Source of the DNA: Hyperoodon ampullatus
Lineage: Eukaryota; Chordata; Mammalia; Artiodactyla; Ziphiidae
Assembly: GCA_949752795.1 (NCBI GenBank)
Contig: OX457058.1
Span: 152,406,353-152,470,352, forward strand
Reading direction: 5' to 3'
Length of the DNA stretch: 64,000 nt
The stretch's first letter is position 1; every line of letters begins with the position of its first letter. The position numbers and the translations under genes are program-made. A model generated the notes under the pieces. The model saw only the letters and a list, made by a program, of their open reading frames with translations. It did no database searches and was not told the DNA's origin. Shown one piece after another: positions 12,901 through 23,400 of this stretch.

Positions 12901-15900
12901 GTGGACCTCATTGGGAGGCCTTGGGCTTGGCCCCTCTTTCCTGGACTTGGTGCCCATTTTCCTTACTTTTTGCTCGCCTACGTCATTGGAATGTTGACCT
13001 AACAAGCAGTTCTCTTTCCCATTGAGACAATTCTCTGTTCCCTGGAAGATTAGAGAGGACAGTGGCACTTCTGCAGCCCTCAGCAGTGCAGAGTCCCTAA
13101 AGATCTAGAAATAGAAGTCCTAGTCCCTTCCGCCAAGTGGTGTGCCCTAAGGTAGGTGGAAGGGCTTTGTTTCACCCCAGTGTGTATCTCTTTATTTCTT
13201 CCGTTCTTCTTATGCTTCCTGATGACTCTCTCCATCTCTTCTGCCTACACATACATGTAGGCATTTCTCAGAGTTCCCCTGACCTCTTTCTCACTTTACA
13301 TGCTTTTCTGGGGTGTCTTATCTGTAATACAGTGCAGACTTTCTATGAAAAAGATTCCCAAGCCTGTATTTTCTCATGAGCATCAGACCTAAATTTTTAG
13401 CTGCTGGCTTGCTCTCTCAGGCTAGCATATTAAAGCCAGACCACCCTGCTTCCGAGTCTCCTAGAAAGAGGCTTGCCTCCTTGTTGAGAGTGGGCAGCAG
13501 AATGGGCAGCATCCCCATCCCCCCACTTCCACTCCCTTTACTAATTTGCCCTTTCGGGGAACACTTTTTAAACCTGCCGTTAGCTAAGGGAGGGCTGGAG
13601 TGGAGCTGCCTAACAAGGACTTCGGCACATACTGATCGTGTGTTAGCCTGTGTACTGACCCCTCTGAGGGCTGCCAAGGAAACGGATGCTCCTGTGCTCA
13701 TGCTTAGGGCACTTGGGAGAAGTTACAGTTGGCTGGCACGGGAGTAAGAGGAGTGTCAGCTGCCCCTTGTAAGGCGGTGGTTTTTGTGCTAGTTGGTCGG
13801 CCCACACTGTACCAAGCACCGTGGATTTTTCCTCTATTAATGCAAATTTTTCCTCAGTAGCCTAGGCCTGGGGCGTTGTATGTAATGTGTGTTTTCTCTC
13901 TCATAGTGATTGACGATACAACCAAAGAGGTGGTGTATAGGGATTATATTGACATCAGCGTTGCAGTGGCCACGCCTCGGGTATGTTGGGGCAAGAAGTG
14001 GGGAGCTCTGATCTTTGACTCTCTCCTTACCTGTGTGAAGAAGCAGACCCCTGGGAGAGATCTTTCCTGTAATTCTGTCTTTTTAGAAGGGAGCTACTAG
14101 AAGAGTAACCTGTTTTGGATCATACCATGTTCTTCTATCTCTGGCAAGCCTAAATATTTTAGACTGTGTTAATCACATTGAGTAACTAAGATATTCTGGG
14201 GGAGGGGAGACTAGAGGCTTGAATCAGGAGAGTTACAACTATAAAGGATGCTATTAATTTGCAACTGAAAAGAACTTTTCACTCTCATCAGGGTCTGGTG
14301 GTTCCCGTCATCAGGAATGTGGAAACTATGAATTTTGCCGATATTGAGCGAACCATCAGTGAACTGGGAGAGAAGGTAAAATAGAAAGGATGGTATGAGC
14401 AGCTGGGCAGGTCAGGGAAGAGAGCCTGGGGAAGGCTGGGCCAGTGAGCGGTGCTCAGGGAGCTGGAGCCTCACTTTGTTCTGAAAGGAGTGCGTGGCCC
14501 CTGCGAACGGCAGTCACAAGCGAGAGCTGAAGTACAGCTACCTGGTGGGGCTTATCGTGCTCTTACGACTGAAGAGCTCATCAGATGAAACCTGCTCGGA
14601 AAAGAAAAGATTCTGAAGTCCTCTTCCCTGGTGGAGCGCTAGTCATAGGCATCTCAGCTGAATGCTTTCGTGTTAAAGCTAGACCTTGGATCGTTGATCT
14701 CAGATATGGGCCTTCTGGACTTCCTTTAGGTGAAGAAAGCTGAGTTGACCTTACCTTTCAATTATAAAATCTGTTTTTAGGCCCGGAAGAATGAACTTGC
14801 CATTGAAGATATGGATGGTGGTACTTTCACCATCAGCAACGGAGGCGTTTTTGGCTCGCTCTTTGGAACGCCCATCATCAACCCCCCTCAGTCTGCCATC
14901 CTGGGCATGCACGCCATCTTTGATAGGCCCGTGGTCGTGGGAGGCAAGGTAGGGACCATCACCATTAATTTCCTAGCAGCTAGGCGATAAGGAGAGGGAA
15001 GTCTAACTAGATGCTCATTATAAAAGATTCGCTATAGTTTCAGGCATAAGTTGCATCTCCTAGTTTCTAATTACTAGCTGAGGCACTGGTTCTTAAATTG
15101 TGTGTGGAGTAGCAGCACCTGGGAACTTGTTGGAAATGCAAATTCTTGGACCCCTTCCGAGACCTAGTGAAGCAGAAAGTACAGATGATTCTGCTGCACG
15201 TTAAAGTTTGAGAACCTTTGAGCTGAGAAAGCTTGCTCCTTCATCTGGGACTGGTCAACAGGCTTCATTCTCTAGGTGCTGTAGAGAGTGTGGGGATACA
15301 GTTGAAGACATGGTCCTTGCTCGTGGGGAGCAGAGGACAGCAGGGCAGAGCCATCTACAAGCTGCCAACTTGTACTGATGAGGCGTAGAGGTTTTCTGGG
15401 AGTTCACGGAATGAGGGCAAAAGGTCTTGAGCTGGCCCTGGAAGATATGTTGGTAGGAAAATGTTTTCTGGGACTCCTGTGTTTAGAACCTTTTTGGGTC
15501 ACTAACTCCTTTTTCAATCTAAAAATCATAGACCTTCCCTGAAAATGCCCATACACCCAACTTTGCATAGAGTTTCAGAGAATTTGTGGACCCCAGGTTA
15601 AAAAAAAAATTTATTTATTTTTTGTTACTATAACCCCAAAGAAGAAACTGCAGGCAGCCAGAACTGAAGAGGACTTCCCTGTAGACAGCACAGAAGTGAG
15701 AGGGCAGAGCATGGTGTTTTGTTTTCTTTTGTTTTTTTAAAGGCAGTTGTAAGGAGACTCCTATTTTCTTGGTTTTTGAGTGTGGGAGCTTTGCACTCAG
15801 GGTAGGGCTTGGTCTTTGAATATACTGTAAGTATCCAGAAGAAACAAAGCAAAGTAGGAAAGGCTCTGCAACTGGGAACTTAACTGTGGGCTCTGCTTTG

Positions 15901-16105
15901 TCATCTCCCCTTTCATCTGGGCTTTCTCTGCCCCGCTGCAGACAAACCTGTCGACCTCTCTTCTCTGTAGATGGAGGTGCGGCCCATGATGTATGTGGCC
16001 CTGACGTATGATCACCGGCTGATCGATGGCAGAGAGGCCGTGACTTTCCTCCGCAAAATCAAGGCAGCAGTAGAGGATCCCAGAGTCCTCCTATTGGACC
16101 TGTAG
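933..16105 (+). CDS. DLST: Dihydrolipoamide S-succinyltransferase (E2o of 2-oxoglutarate dehydrogenase), 13 coding exons, 5' end outside window
   Basis: DLST transfers the succinyl group from E1-bound ThDP to coenzyme A through a swinging lipoyl-lysine, as the core of the mitochondrial 2-oxoglutarate dehydrogenase complex. Exons: 933-981, 3819-3874, 4014-4088, 4317-4372, 4873-4984, 6495-6650, 7015-7091, 8901-8998, 12131-12261, 13907-13980, 14292-14375, 14781-14948, 15971-16105. All junctions are GT-AG and keep phase; together they encode about 422 residues, close to human residues 33-453. The lipoyl domain holds the ETDK motif, with the lipoylated Lys codon at 4370-4372. A Pro/Ala-rich linker follows in place of an E3-binding domain. 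The catalytic domain ends with DHRLIDG, with active-site His at 16013-16015 and Asp at 16025-16027. The start codon and mitochondrial presequence lie upstream. Differences from my recollection of human DLST are mostly conservative, and there are no stops or frameshifts, so the gene looks functional. Confidence 0.97.
2241..2467 (-). mobile_element. CHR-type tRNA-derived SINE (reverse)
   Basis: Poly-T, then the reverse complement of the cetacean CHR SINE, ending in ccaccagggaagc. Flanked by direct repeats tctgtatt(t)n at 2233 and 2468. An internal 'ggctctggac(g/a)tgca' segment is duplicated, unlike the other copies. Confidence 0.9.
2831..3036 (-). mobile_element. CHR-type SINE (reverse)
   Basis: The same family, with flanking duplications taccttgctc(c/t) at 2819 and 3037. 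Confidence 0.9.
3608..3729 (+). mobile_element. Short L1 3' tail with target-site duplication
   Basis: Contains ctgattcactttgctga, cagcagaaactaacacaaca and actccaataaaaattt, the L1 3' end also seen at 38.9 kb. Flanks aaagggaaggtga (3595-3607) and aaaggcaaggtga (3730-3742) match at 12 of 13 positions. Confidence 0.8.
3819..3874 (+). CDS. DLST: DLST exon 4
   Basis: 56 bp, acceptor ttctag, donor gtaagt. Encodes [18 protein letters not shown], the region around the mature N-terminus of the mitochondrial protein. Confidence 0.95.
4014..4088 (+). CDS. DLST: DLST exon 5 (start of lipoyl domain)
   Basis: 75 bp, acceptor ttcctag, donor gtaaga. Encodes the start of the lipoyl domain, with [20 protein letters not shown]. 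Confidence 0.97.
4317..4372 (+). CDS. DLST: DLST exon 6 (lipoyl-lysine exon)
   Basis: 56 bp, acceptor tttcag, donor gtaggc. Encodes [18 protein letters not shown]. The final AAG codon is the lipoylated lysine, so the lipoyl motif is split by an intron directly after the modified residue. Confidence 0.97.
4873..4984 (+). CDS. DLST: DLST exon 7 (end of lipoyl domain)
   Basis: 112 bp, acceptor ttcaag, donor gtaaag. Encodes the second half of the lipoyl domain, including [20 protein letters not shown], ending at the TLRKTG segment. Confidence 0.96.
4985..6494. other. DLST: DLST intron 7
   Basis: A 1.5-kb AT-rich intron. No coding, RNA or clear repeat signal was recognised beyond a short (GTT)n run near 5403. 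Confidence 0.7.
6495..6650 (+). CDS. DLST: DLST exon 8 (Pro/Ala-rich linker)
   Basis: 156 bp, acceptor ttttcag, donor gtaagc. Encodes the flexible Ala/Pro-rich interdomain linker ([20 protein letters not shown] and following). It looks one residue longer than the human linker. Confidence 0.95.
6780..6985 (+). repeat. MIR-like element
   Basis: Shows the MIR core order: tgtgtgacttt, agttatttaacttctctgagc, a diverged oligo-A region and tgaagattaagtgacagta. Confidence 0.5.
7015..7091 (+). CDS. DLST: DLST exon 9 (linker to catalytic domain)
   Basis: 77 bp, acceptor tttcag, donor gtaagt. Encodes the end of the linker, finishing in LRSEHR just before the catalytic core. Confidence 0.94.
7741..8656 (-). 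mobile_element. 5'-truncated L1 (3' end of ORF2 plus 3' UTR), reverse
   Basis: Starts with poly-T, then the reverse complement of an L1 3' UTR. The minus-strand frame at 8051-8644 encodes the C-terminal region of an L1 ORF2 reverse transcriptase, with [20 protein letters not shown] and [15 protein letters not shown]. It is flanked by ggcctttattctt (7728-7740) and ggcctctattctt (8657-8669), a target-site duplication matching at 12 of 13 positions. It lies in DLST intron 9 and lacks ORF1 and most of ORF2, so it cannot move on its own. Confidence 0.93.
8901..8998 (+). CDS. DLST: DLST exon 10
   Basis: 98 bp, acceptor ctttcag, donor gtgaga. Encodes [20 protein letters not shown] and the following [12 protein letters not shown], the first helices of the acyltransferase domain. 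Confidence 0.97.
8999..12130. other. DLST: DLST intron 10
   Basis: A 3.1-kb intron. A diverged reverse L2 copy lies at about 9665-10105. The rest shows no recognisable gene; the longer open frames have no family resemblance I can name. Confidence 0.7.
9665..10105 (-). repeat. Diverged L2 copy (reverse)
   Basis: Carries gagtgcttactatgcacaag, a 'gcccttaccctcatagagct' stretch and aggaaaggcttcctggagga, the reverse complement of the L2 3' region. Confidence 0.6.
12131..12261 (+). CDS. DLST: DLST exon 11
   Basis: 131 bp, acceptor ttgcag, donor gtgagt. Encodes [20 protein letters not shown] through QEQPVVNA in the catalytic domain. Confidence 0.97.
12262..13906. other. DLST: DLST intron 11
   Basis: A 1.6-kb intron with a young reverse CHR SINE near its start (12417-12632). 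The remainder is unique sequence without a gene signal. Confidence 0.75.
12417..12632 (-). mobile_element. Young CHR-type SINE (reverse) with perfect 15-bp duplication
   Basis: A long T-run, then a near-consensus CHR SINE in reverse. The direct repeats ccctgggggtttctt at 12402-12416 and 12633-12647 are identical, which suggests a fairly recent insertion into DLST intron 11. Confidence 0.93.
13907..13980 (+). CDS. DLST: DLST exon 12
   Basis: 74 bp, acceptor tcatag, donor gtatgt. Encodes [20 protein letters not shown] followed by ATPR. Confidence 0.97.
14292..14375 (+). CDS. DLST: DLST exon 13
   Basis: 84 bp (28 codons), acceptor atcag, donor gtaaaa. Encodes [20 protein letters not shown] and the TISELGEK end. 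Confidence 0.97.
14781..14948 (+). CDS. DLST: DLST exon 14
   Basis: 168 bp (56 codons), acceptor tttttag, donor gtaggg. Encodes the [20 protein letters not shown] segment around the coenzyme-A and substrate channel of the E2 core. Confidence 0.97.
14949..15970. other. DLST: DLST intron 14
   Basis: A 1.0-kb intron before the last exon. No gene or strong repeat is evident apart from a short A-rich run near 15601. Confidence 0.7.
15971..16105 (+). CDS. DLST: DLST exon 15, catalytic DHRLIDG and stop codon
   Basis: Coding part of the last exon after a tctgtag acceptor. Encodes the HxxxDG catalytic motif and the C-terminal [11 protein letters not shown], then TAG at 16103-16105. The first residue is Met where I recall Val in human. 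Confidence 0.97.
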   Translation: MEVRPMMYVALTYDHRLIDGREAVTFLRKIKAAVEDPRVLLLDL

Positions 16106-17575
16106 GAGGAAGCCATGCGCCCTACACGTCAACCATGCAGGAACTGAAAACCAGTCTTCTCCCTGTCCCCTCACGGGCCCCGGGTTAGCCTGGTGACAGA
16201 CAGGCATATGCTGTCGTTCTCAAGCAAGGAAACCAGGGCACTATGTAACCAGCAGTCACAGGTCTCTTGGTGTTCCTGCCAGGCTCTCTCCCTCTCTGCG
16301 CCGTTCTCTTACACTCGAATATCTGATTTCCTTAGGCTTGAGGGAGAGAGAGAGCCTTAATGGATGCTCATTAATATTCCTGCCTTTCTCCATTAGCCCT
16401 CCGCTGAGATGATTTTGCTTCTCCCCCGTCCAGTATACCATAGGGAAACTGCCGGGGACCATGTGATTAAGTTTCTATCTCTTGAAAGGCTGTTCTCCAG
16501 AGATGCCTAGGAGGATGCTGTGCCTCCCAGGCTCGGAGCACCCTCTGTCCTGGCTGTGCACGTCCTTACTCGGTTCCACCCATGTGGAGGTATTGACCAC
16601 AGGCCAGGAGGTGCTGCTTTGCTTCTTAAGTGGCATCTTCATTCTCAGCTGTCACTGACTTCAAGCTGCCTCTTCTACCTCTTCCAGGAAGCACAGGCTG
16701 GGGGATCTGGAGGGGCAGGGGATGGGTAGGCAGTGTTGAGGGGGAGGACGGATTCTGAGGTCAGAGGTTCTAAATGAGACGGGAGCAGAGCCCAGGCCTG
16801 CCCTCACACTCTCCGCCATAGCTTTGTACCAGGAAGACCCATTTTGGCACAGGCGCTCCCAGCTGTGCTTGTGCCGACCTTTCCAGACCACTGGGACCAT
16901 TCTAGCACATTATTCTCATCTAGAGCAGATTCTAGCACATCTTGGCAGTGAGACAGAGCGTGTCACAACCAAGGGCTGGATGGCGCCTGGCAGAGATTGG
17001 AGTGAAGGAGGCATAGTGTGGACTGGCTCACATTGTCTTGAGCTTTTAAATTCCATTGGTTTAAGCCTGTGGGCTGAAGAGGCAGTTCTGTTCCTTCCTG
17101 TATCGTGGCCCTTAGGGAGCGGAGCCTTAGCTCTTCCTCCACAGAACACAGGTCTGGGAGAGGATGGATTGTGGTGGAAAGCAGCCCAAGATGCTAGTGC
17201 ACAGTGGGGAAATGGCCGATGTCACCTATGAGGCACTGCCTTGGGTCTGGGCACAGTCATTGGAATTCTTTGGAGCATGGTTAAATGCACACATCTTGTC
17301 ATGAAAGCTACTGGGCTTCATCGCTTCGTATCCAACTGCATCCAGGCGTGAGGCTGCTGACACTTGACACAGGGAGCCATTTATTTAGTGCAGGGTGCCC
17401 ATTTGTATTTTGAGCGAAGAAGCAAGGCCTAGGGCTTGGGGGAGGGGGAAGGGGTGGGAGCCAGTACTGAGTGCCTGCAGCATCTCCTATGTCTTCACTA
17501 TTCAGAACTTGTAACTAAAATATTTAAAGAAACTGATTTTAAATGCAAATTAAAGGGCAAATGTTCACAAACAGG
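16106..17575 (+). other. DLST: DLST 3' untranslated region
   Basis: About 1.45 kb follows the stop with no conserved reading frame. It ends near an ATTAAA signal at 17549-17554. The extent is inferred from that signal. Confidence 0.65.
17549..17554 (+). terminator. DLST: Putative DLST polyadenylation signal (ATTAAA)
   Basis: An ATTAAA hexamer in an A/T-rich stretch, the best match downstream of the DLST stop. Cleavage would fall some 15-25 bp later. Confidence 0.5.
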
Positions 17576-18845
17576 GTTCCTGCTTCTGTACTTCTTTTGG
17601 TTACTGAGATTGTACAAGTCTCCAGCACTGTAACTGTCATTAGCACTGAAAGCCACTTAATGTCCCTCCCATCCAGAAAAGTGCCCTGGCTTCCAGGGCA
17701 CTCCCTTCCTCGAACCCGGTGAGCCCGGCAAGCCACACTGTTAAAGAGAAACTGGTTCTCACCTGCATGAAGCCCCTTCAAACACCGACAGACATTTACA
17801 TTTTGATGGCGCCTTGTGTTATTTCTGGGATGGATGGGGGAGCGGTGGAGCAACATAGTTTTGCATTTTGCACTTGATTGCCACGTGGGTACCCAGATGA
17901 TCAAGGTTGATTGGAACAAATGAGGGTAGATCACCTCCTAGGAGCAAGTGGTCTGTGAGGGCGAGTGGAGAGGGTTGAGAGCTAATCTGCGCTGACTACG
18001 TGTGATAGGCTTGATGGTGTCCAGGCTAAACTCAGCCTGGCTTTTCCACACGCAGTCCCTGCCTGCTGATCTTGCTTGCGGTGATGCCATCTTTATGTGA
18101 AGGGCTGTCATGGGAACAGAGTGGCTCCTAGAGGGTAGAACTAGAGCTAGTAGAAAAACTTAAGTTCAGTGAAAGGAAGAATTTTAGGTCAGGTTTGGGG
18201 CATGGAGCTAGAAGCTTTAATTTCTTTAGTAAACCTACAAAGGAGGTATATTTAGCCCCATTTTTATCAAATGGAAATAGACCGTATGCCCCTTAAGGGC
18301 GGGGACCACAGTATTCTAAACTGAGGGCCTAGCAAAGTGCCGGATGTGCAGTGTTCATTGCATGAATGAGGCCCGGAAGTTCCAGAAGCAACTTGCACTT
18401 TGTACAGTAGTTGGAGGTGCTCTGACCTGACTGAGGGAGGGTAGCGGAAGGAACACAGACTTGGGAGCGGGCTCCACCAGGCTCTGGCCAGGTCCCATCA
18501 TTTCCCTCTTTGAATTCCAGTTTTCTCAGGAGCCGCCATCTGTTGAAGAGGTCACGGTGAGGGTTAGGTCCACTCCCCTGCACCACCCCCAGGCACCATG
18601 GCCCTCTGCAAAATGTCTTTTCCTGTTTTACTTCCCACGGAGCCCAGTGCCGCCACTTTCCGGGGGGCTCGCAGCTGCTCTGCTGGGTACAGGCTGGCAT
18701 GCTGCTCACTACCAGCCCCGCCTCCCCCTTCCTAGCAGGATCCAAGCGCACTCTTGGTTATCATGGAGCTTGCTCTGGAGGAACCCTCCCATCTCCCCAT
18801 CCCCTCTCATTGCGTTAATGAGGCAAGGACACCAGAGGCAACAGC
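17576..18845. other. Spacer between the convergent DLST and RPS6KL1 3' ends
   Basis: About 1.3 kb without a recognisable gene, RNA or clear young repeat. The two transcription units point at each other here. Confidence 0.5.
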
Positions 18846-18849
18846 AGGC

Positions 18850-18855
18850 TTTATT
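18850..18855 (-). terminator. RPS6KL1: Putative RPS6KL1 polyadenylation signal (AATAAA)
   Basis: TTTATT on the plus strand, AATAAA on the minus strand. It is the best signal downstream of the RPS6KL1 stop. Confidence 0.6.
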
Positions 18856-20293
18856 GGAGTCGGGGTGGAGGGACGTGGGCAAGCCCCAGGGAGAGCCAGG
18901 ACCTTCCAAAGGCTGCACCTCCCACGTCCCCCAGGCGCGTCCAGAGGGCCCGAGGAGCCTCGAGTCATGCCCACAACAGGTCCCCAGCCCCAGATTTAGA
19001 GCTGGGCCTTCACAGCCAGACTGGAGGGTAGTGTCAGAGGCGCCACCTGGTGGTGTCGGAGACGCAGGCGGGAAGGAGTTGGCGGAGATCCGTGGAAGTT
19101 TGTCTTAGATGCCACACCCCAGTGACAGGGCGAGTCCTGAGAGGAAGAAGGCCCCCAAATCTGGGGAGGGGGTTGTCTTCGGGGGTAACTACTTACCCCA
19201 GTTCTTCCGAGACCAGAAACGTTTTGCTTCCGGCTAAAAGCTTGGGCAATCGTTCCATGTGTTTTGTGGTTTCATTTCAAAAGGAGATGAAGTCCCAGTG
19301 GGCAGTGGATTGAGTGGACCCTCAAGACTAAAATGCAAAATGGTAAACAGGACGAACGTCCGAGAAGGGAGTCCTAGTGGGTCCAACTTTTCTTCAAGTG
19401 GCTTCAGCCTGGACACTGAATGGCGGTCTCCCCTCAGACCCATGGGGCAGGTTTTCCTTTCTCTCCACATGGGTGGGCTAGCCGGGGAAGGGAGCTCTTT
19501 GTTTCCAAAATTCCTCTAAGTGGCAGAGCTGTGCCTTCCTCTCTCCCCCCATTCCTCTTTGTCCTTATTTTCCTCCCCTCCTTTCCTTTTGCTCTGCAGA
19601 GTCTAATCACAAGATAAGGGGCATGGTCAGGAGGGGGGAATGGGTTGTCTTGTCCCATTCCCTCACCCCACCCCATGCCCACTACAGACTTCTTCCCTGC
19701 TTCCCCAGCCTCCCGACCCCCTGCAAAAGTAGCCTCTGGTGGAAGAGGCCCACTAGTTGCATGGTTAAGATGACCCGCCAGGGCAGCCCTGGTTTGGGAC
19801 CACAAAGCCAGTGGACTAGTATCCTGAGATGAGCCTCCAGAGACATCCCGAGTGGGGCACATGGCAGATAATGAGTCACAAAATTTCACGGCTCAGCAGG
19901 TGGTCAGTAGCTCAGAGCTAATGCAAAGGAAGGCACCTTTTAACATGGTAGGTCCAAGTTCAAGTACAGGGTGTGCACTCAGCAGGTGACTGCTGACTGA
20001 TGGGTGGAACGGTTCAAGCTGCCTAACAGGCTGAGATCTCTCTCTCCCTCCCACTCAGCACCGTCTAGGAAGGGTTTCTCCAGGACGTGGCTGGGGGACT
20101 CCGTAGGCCCTTCCTGGTCAGTGAAGAGACTTCTGAGGCCCAAGGGAGGGGCCCGACCAGGAAGGGCAAGCTGCCTTTCATTCTTTGCCCGAGGGCCGCT
20201 GATGAGAAGGGCCAGCTCTGGGTGGCAGGCAAAGAGAAGAGAGGAGATCCAGACCAGTCCAGCTGCTGCCATCGCCTACTCCACCCCCTCCGG
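18850..20293 (-). other. RPS6KL1: RPS6KL1 3' untranslated region
   Basis: About 1.4 kb between the stop and the first good minus-strand AATAAA. No conserved frame. The extent is inferred. Confidence 0.6.
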
Positions 20294-20404
20294 TTACCCC
20301 ACCAGTTTGCTCCACTGGATGGTGCTGAAAAAGGGGTGGGACTTGAGTTTGTTGACACCGCCTCTTCCAGCGCCCAGGCGCCCGGAGGGCTCAAACTGCA
20401 GCAG
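20294..20404 (-). CDS. RPS6KL1: RPS6KL1 last coding exon and stop
   Basis: Acceptor ctccacag. Encodes [20 protein letters not shown] then [16 protein letters not shown] and TAA (20296-20294), matching the end of the human protein. Confidence 0.96.
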   Translation of the reverse strand: MLQFEPSGRLGAGRGGVNKLKSHPFFSTIQWSKLVG

Positions 20405-23400
20405 CTGTGGAGAAAGGCCCAGTCAGCACTGGGCAGGCCTTCCCAACCCTGTTGCTCCCTGCCAGCCTGGCCCACAGAACCCCCAGTGTTACCTTGGGAG
20501 ACATTGGTGTTTGGCCACCAACATATAGAAATTTGTTGTCCCCATTAACCTCCTGCACCCACATCAGACACCTAATACGCTGGGCGGCTTGTTCACACAC
20601 AGGGTCTGTCCTCCCTTCTGTCCACCCTCAGGCCAAAGAAGCCGCCTGCTCCGGGCCGGCCGCACCTCACCTCAGTCAGCAGGGAGGCTGCGGGGCAACT
20701 GAGCCACTCGGGCAGCTGGAGCTGGGTGTGGGGTTGGATTCCTGAGGGGTGGCTCTGGGACAGCGCCTGGGAAGACACACGGGGGCGACCCCAGGAGAGT
20801 CTGTACACTCCAGTGGCGGCCAGGTTTTATCTTTTTCCTCCTTTGTCACATCTCATGGGGATGACGATGATGCTGATTGTTGCCTCTTGCTTTGGATCTA
20901 CTGCATGTCAGGCTGCGGAAGATGCCTGAGACCCGTTATCCGTAATTTCTACAACAACCTTCAGAGTAAGTATTATTACCGCAATTTTAAAGACAAGAAG
21001 CAGGCTCAGAGAGGTCAAGGGATTTGTGCTGAGTTCAAGGTTTGAACCCAAGTCCCTCTGGCTCCAAGCTTGCTAGAAACATCGGCCTTGGGTTGCAATC
21101 AGGGCAGGCACTCTATCAGGAATAGCACCGAAACTTGTCTCCTTAATAGAAAAAAAATTTCCATGGGCGACTCATTTGACATGGCATGCTACTGTCAGGG
21201 CCAAGGCAGGGCTGTGGCGAGGGAAGAAGGCAGGACCTCTCTGTGCTCCAGAAGGGTGCAGCTGCAGGGAGCAGAGAGGTCTGTCTGGAGGTCAGGAAGA
21301 GAGGCAAGAAGCAACCAGGAGGAAGGCCAGGAGCCCTGATCTGGAGAGGTGGTGGGAGGCCAAGAGGAGAGAGCCACTCTGTGGGGCTGTGTGCAGCCAG
21401 GGCTCTCAAAGGCCCTGGCTACAGGACCAAACCCGGAGGGAGCCAGGAGGGATCAGTCAGATCTGGACTTCCGGTCACACTGCATCCACTCGGGGCATTT
21501 CCTGCTCAAATGCAGTTTGACCTCTCCCTGCTGCCTGACCTAACCAGCCCCAGGTGTGGCGTTGAGCTCACGAGGGAAGATGGAGGGCGGAGGTCACCAT
21601 CCTGAGCAAAGGGTGCTTTGCCAGGGGAACTTTAAGCTCTGGGTTGACCCAGGCTGGACAGGGCAGCTGCCAGCCTGGGATGAAGGAGGCCCTCTCTCTG
21701 GTCTTCCAGCCAAAGTCTGGGGGTTATAGCTCTGAAGGGTGTGGATGCGGGGAGTGAGCAGCGGGGAGAGGAGGCTTGGGGGATGATCCAGTGGCCTTCT
21801 AAGTAAAAGGGCTGTGTCAAACTCCACCCGCCCTCCAGATCCAGGCCCCGGGCGCTCTCTCCCAGAAACCTTCCCTGATCATCCCGACTCAACTCTCACT
21901 GAGCTGACAGTCTCCCTAGCTATAGCCACTCATCTGGCAGCGGTGCGAAGTGTGGCCATGGCCTGGGTGGGAGTGGCTTCCATGGTCTCTCATGGCCTCG
22001 GCAGTGGAGGCGGGAGCTGTGCTGGCAGAACACTGGGCCCAACGGCCAAGTCTCGGGGAACCAGGCAGGCTCTGCCCCAACACCGACTGGCTGGACTAAC
22101 CCCAGCCCCTCCTACATTCAGTGACACCCACCAGGCCCTACCCGCTGCCCACACACCGCTCACCGTTCCCGTCAGCAGTTCATACAGCAGAGACCCAAAG
22201 CTCCACCAGTCGCAGGCTTCGGTCAGCTCAGAAATCCCACCCACCTCTGTGGGAACAAGAACATACGTGTCTCAGTCTCGCCCGCCCAAGGAGGCGGGTC
22301 TCCCCTCCACTCACCCTACCCAGATGGCCCAGTTCCCTCCGTCATCCTCAGCCCCCTGGCTCAACCCACATAAAGACACCCAAGGGCTACCCCCTACCCC
22401 TTCCTTCCCTTCTTGCCTGGGGCGCTGTAGAGTTTGTCCAAAGCCTCCCTGCAGCACTGGGGCTCCACCTCTGACCACTGGCCGAAATACGTGAGCCGGA
22501 TGTGGCCTTGTCATGCAGTGCATGCAGGGAGGAATAAAAGGGGACAAAAATTGCTATTAGTCATCTTGGAGCTGCACAGGCGTGAGGCAGGAGACTCCAG
22601 CGCTTCTCCCAACAGCCACAAGGCAGGGGCCAGCGGCTGCGCTGGGCAGAAGCTCCCTAGGGGCCCGCCCCCCCCACCCCACCCCGAGGCCCCGAAACAA
22701 CCTGGTCTTCACAGGAGCCTTGCCCTGAGCTCATCGAGGGAAAGGGTCTGTTTCCCAAGCTCAACCCTGGCCAGCCAGGCTCAGCAGAGTCCTTCCTGAA
22801 AAGGCCGGGGAGGGGAGGCAAGGGAAGAAGCAGATAACCTCTGCACCCGCTTGACTTTGGGGAAATTTCCTTCTCTGTCTTGAGGCTTCGGGGGCCTCCC
22901 GCCGGAGGGGTGGGGTAGGGTGAGGGCCCACTCTTCTCCCCCTGGGCCCAGGGCTCCTACCTGCCTGGTCCAGAAGCAGGTTCCGGGGATTGAGGTCCCG
23001 GCACAGCACCCCCTGCTCGTGCAGCGCCTCCAGGGCCACCAGCATCTCGGCCGCCCACTGCCTCACCTGCTCTTCCCTCACACGCCAGGCGGCCCCACCG
23101 GCTGAGGGGCGGCTCCGACCTCTGCCTCGGCCACAGCCCCCCAGCACCCGGCCGGCCCCTGCACGAACCCAAGGGAGCCCCCGAGGGGGCCCCGGATCAG
23201 AGCTCTGGCCGGGCCCCCGCCTGGCATGGTGGTGCAGGTGGCCACCTGGGGCCTTTGGAAGGTCCCAGGAGCAGGAAGGGCCGGTCCCGGCTGAGGGTTC
23301 ACCTTCAGCCTCTCTCTGGGGTCTGATGCCTGCGGCCCCCCTGGCCGGGGTAAGGCTCTGAGAAGTCCGGGGAGGCTCCAGGGGGATTCCGTCCTGCAGG

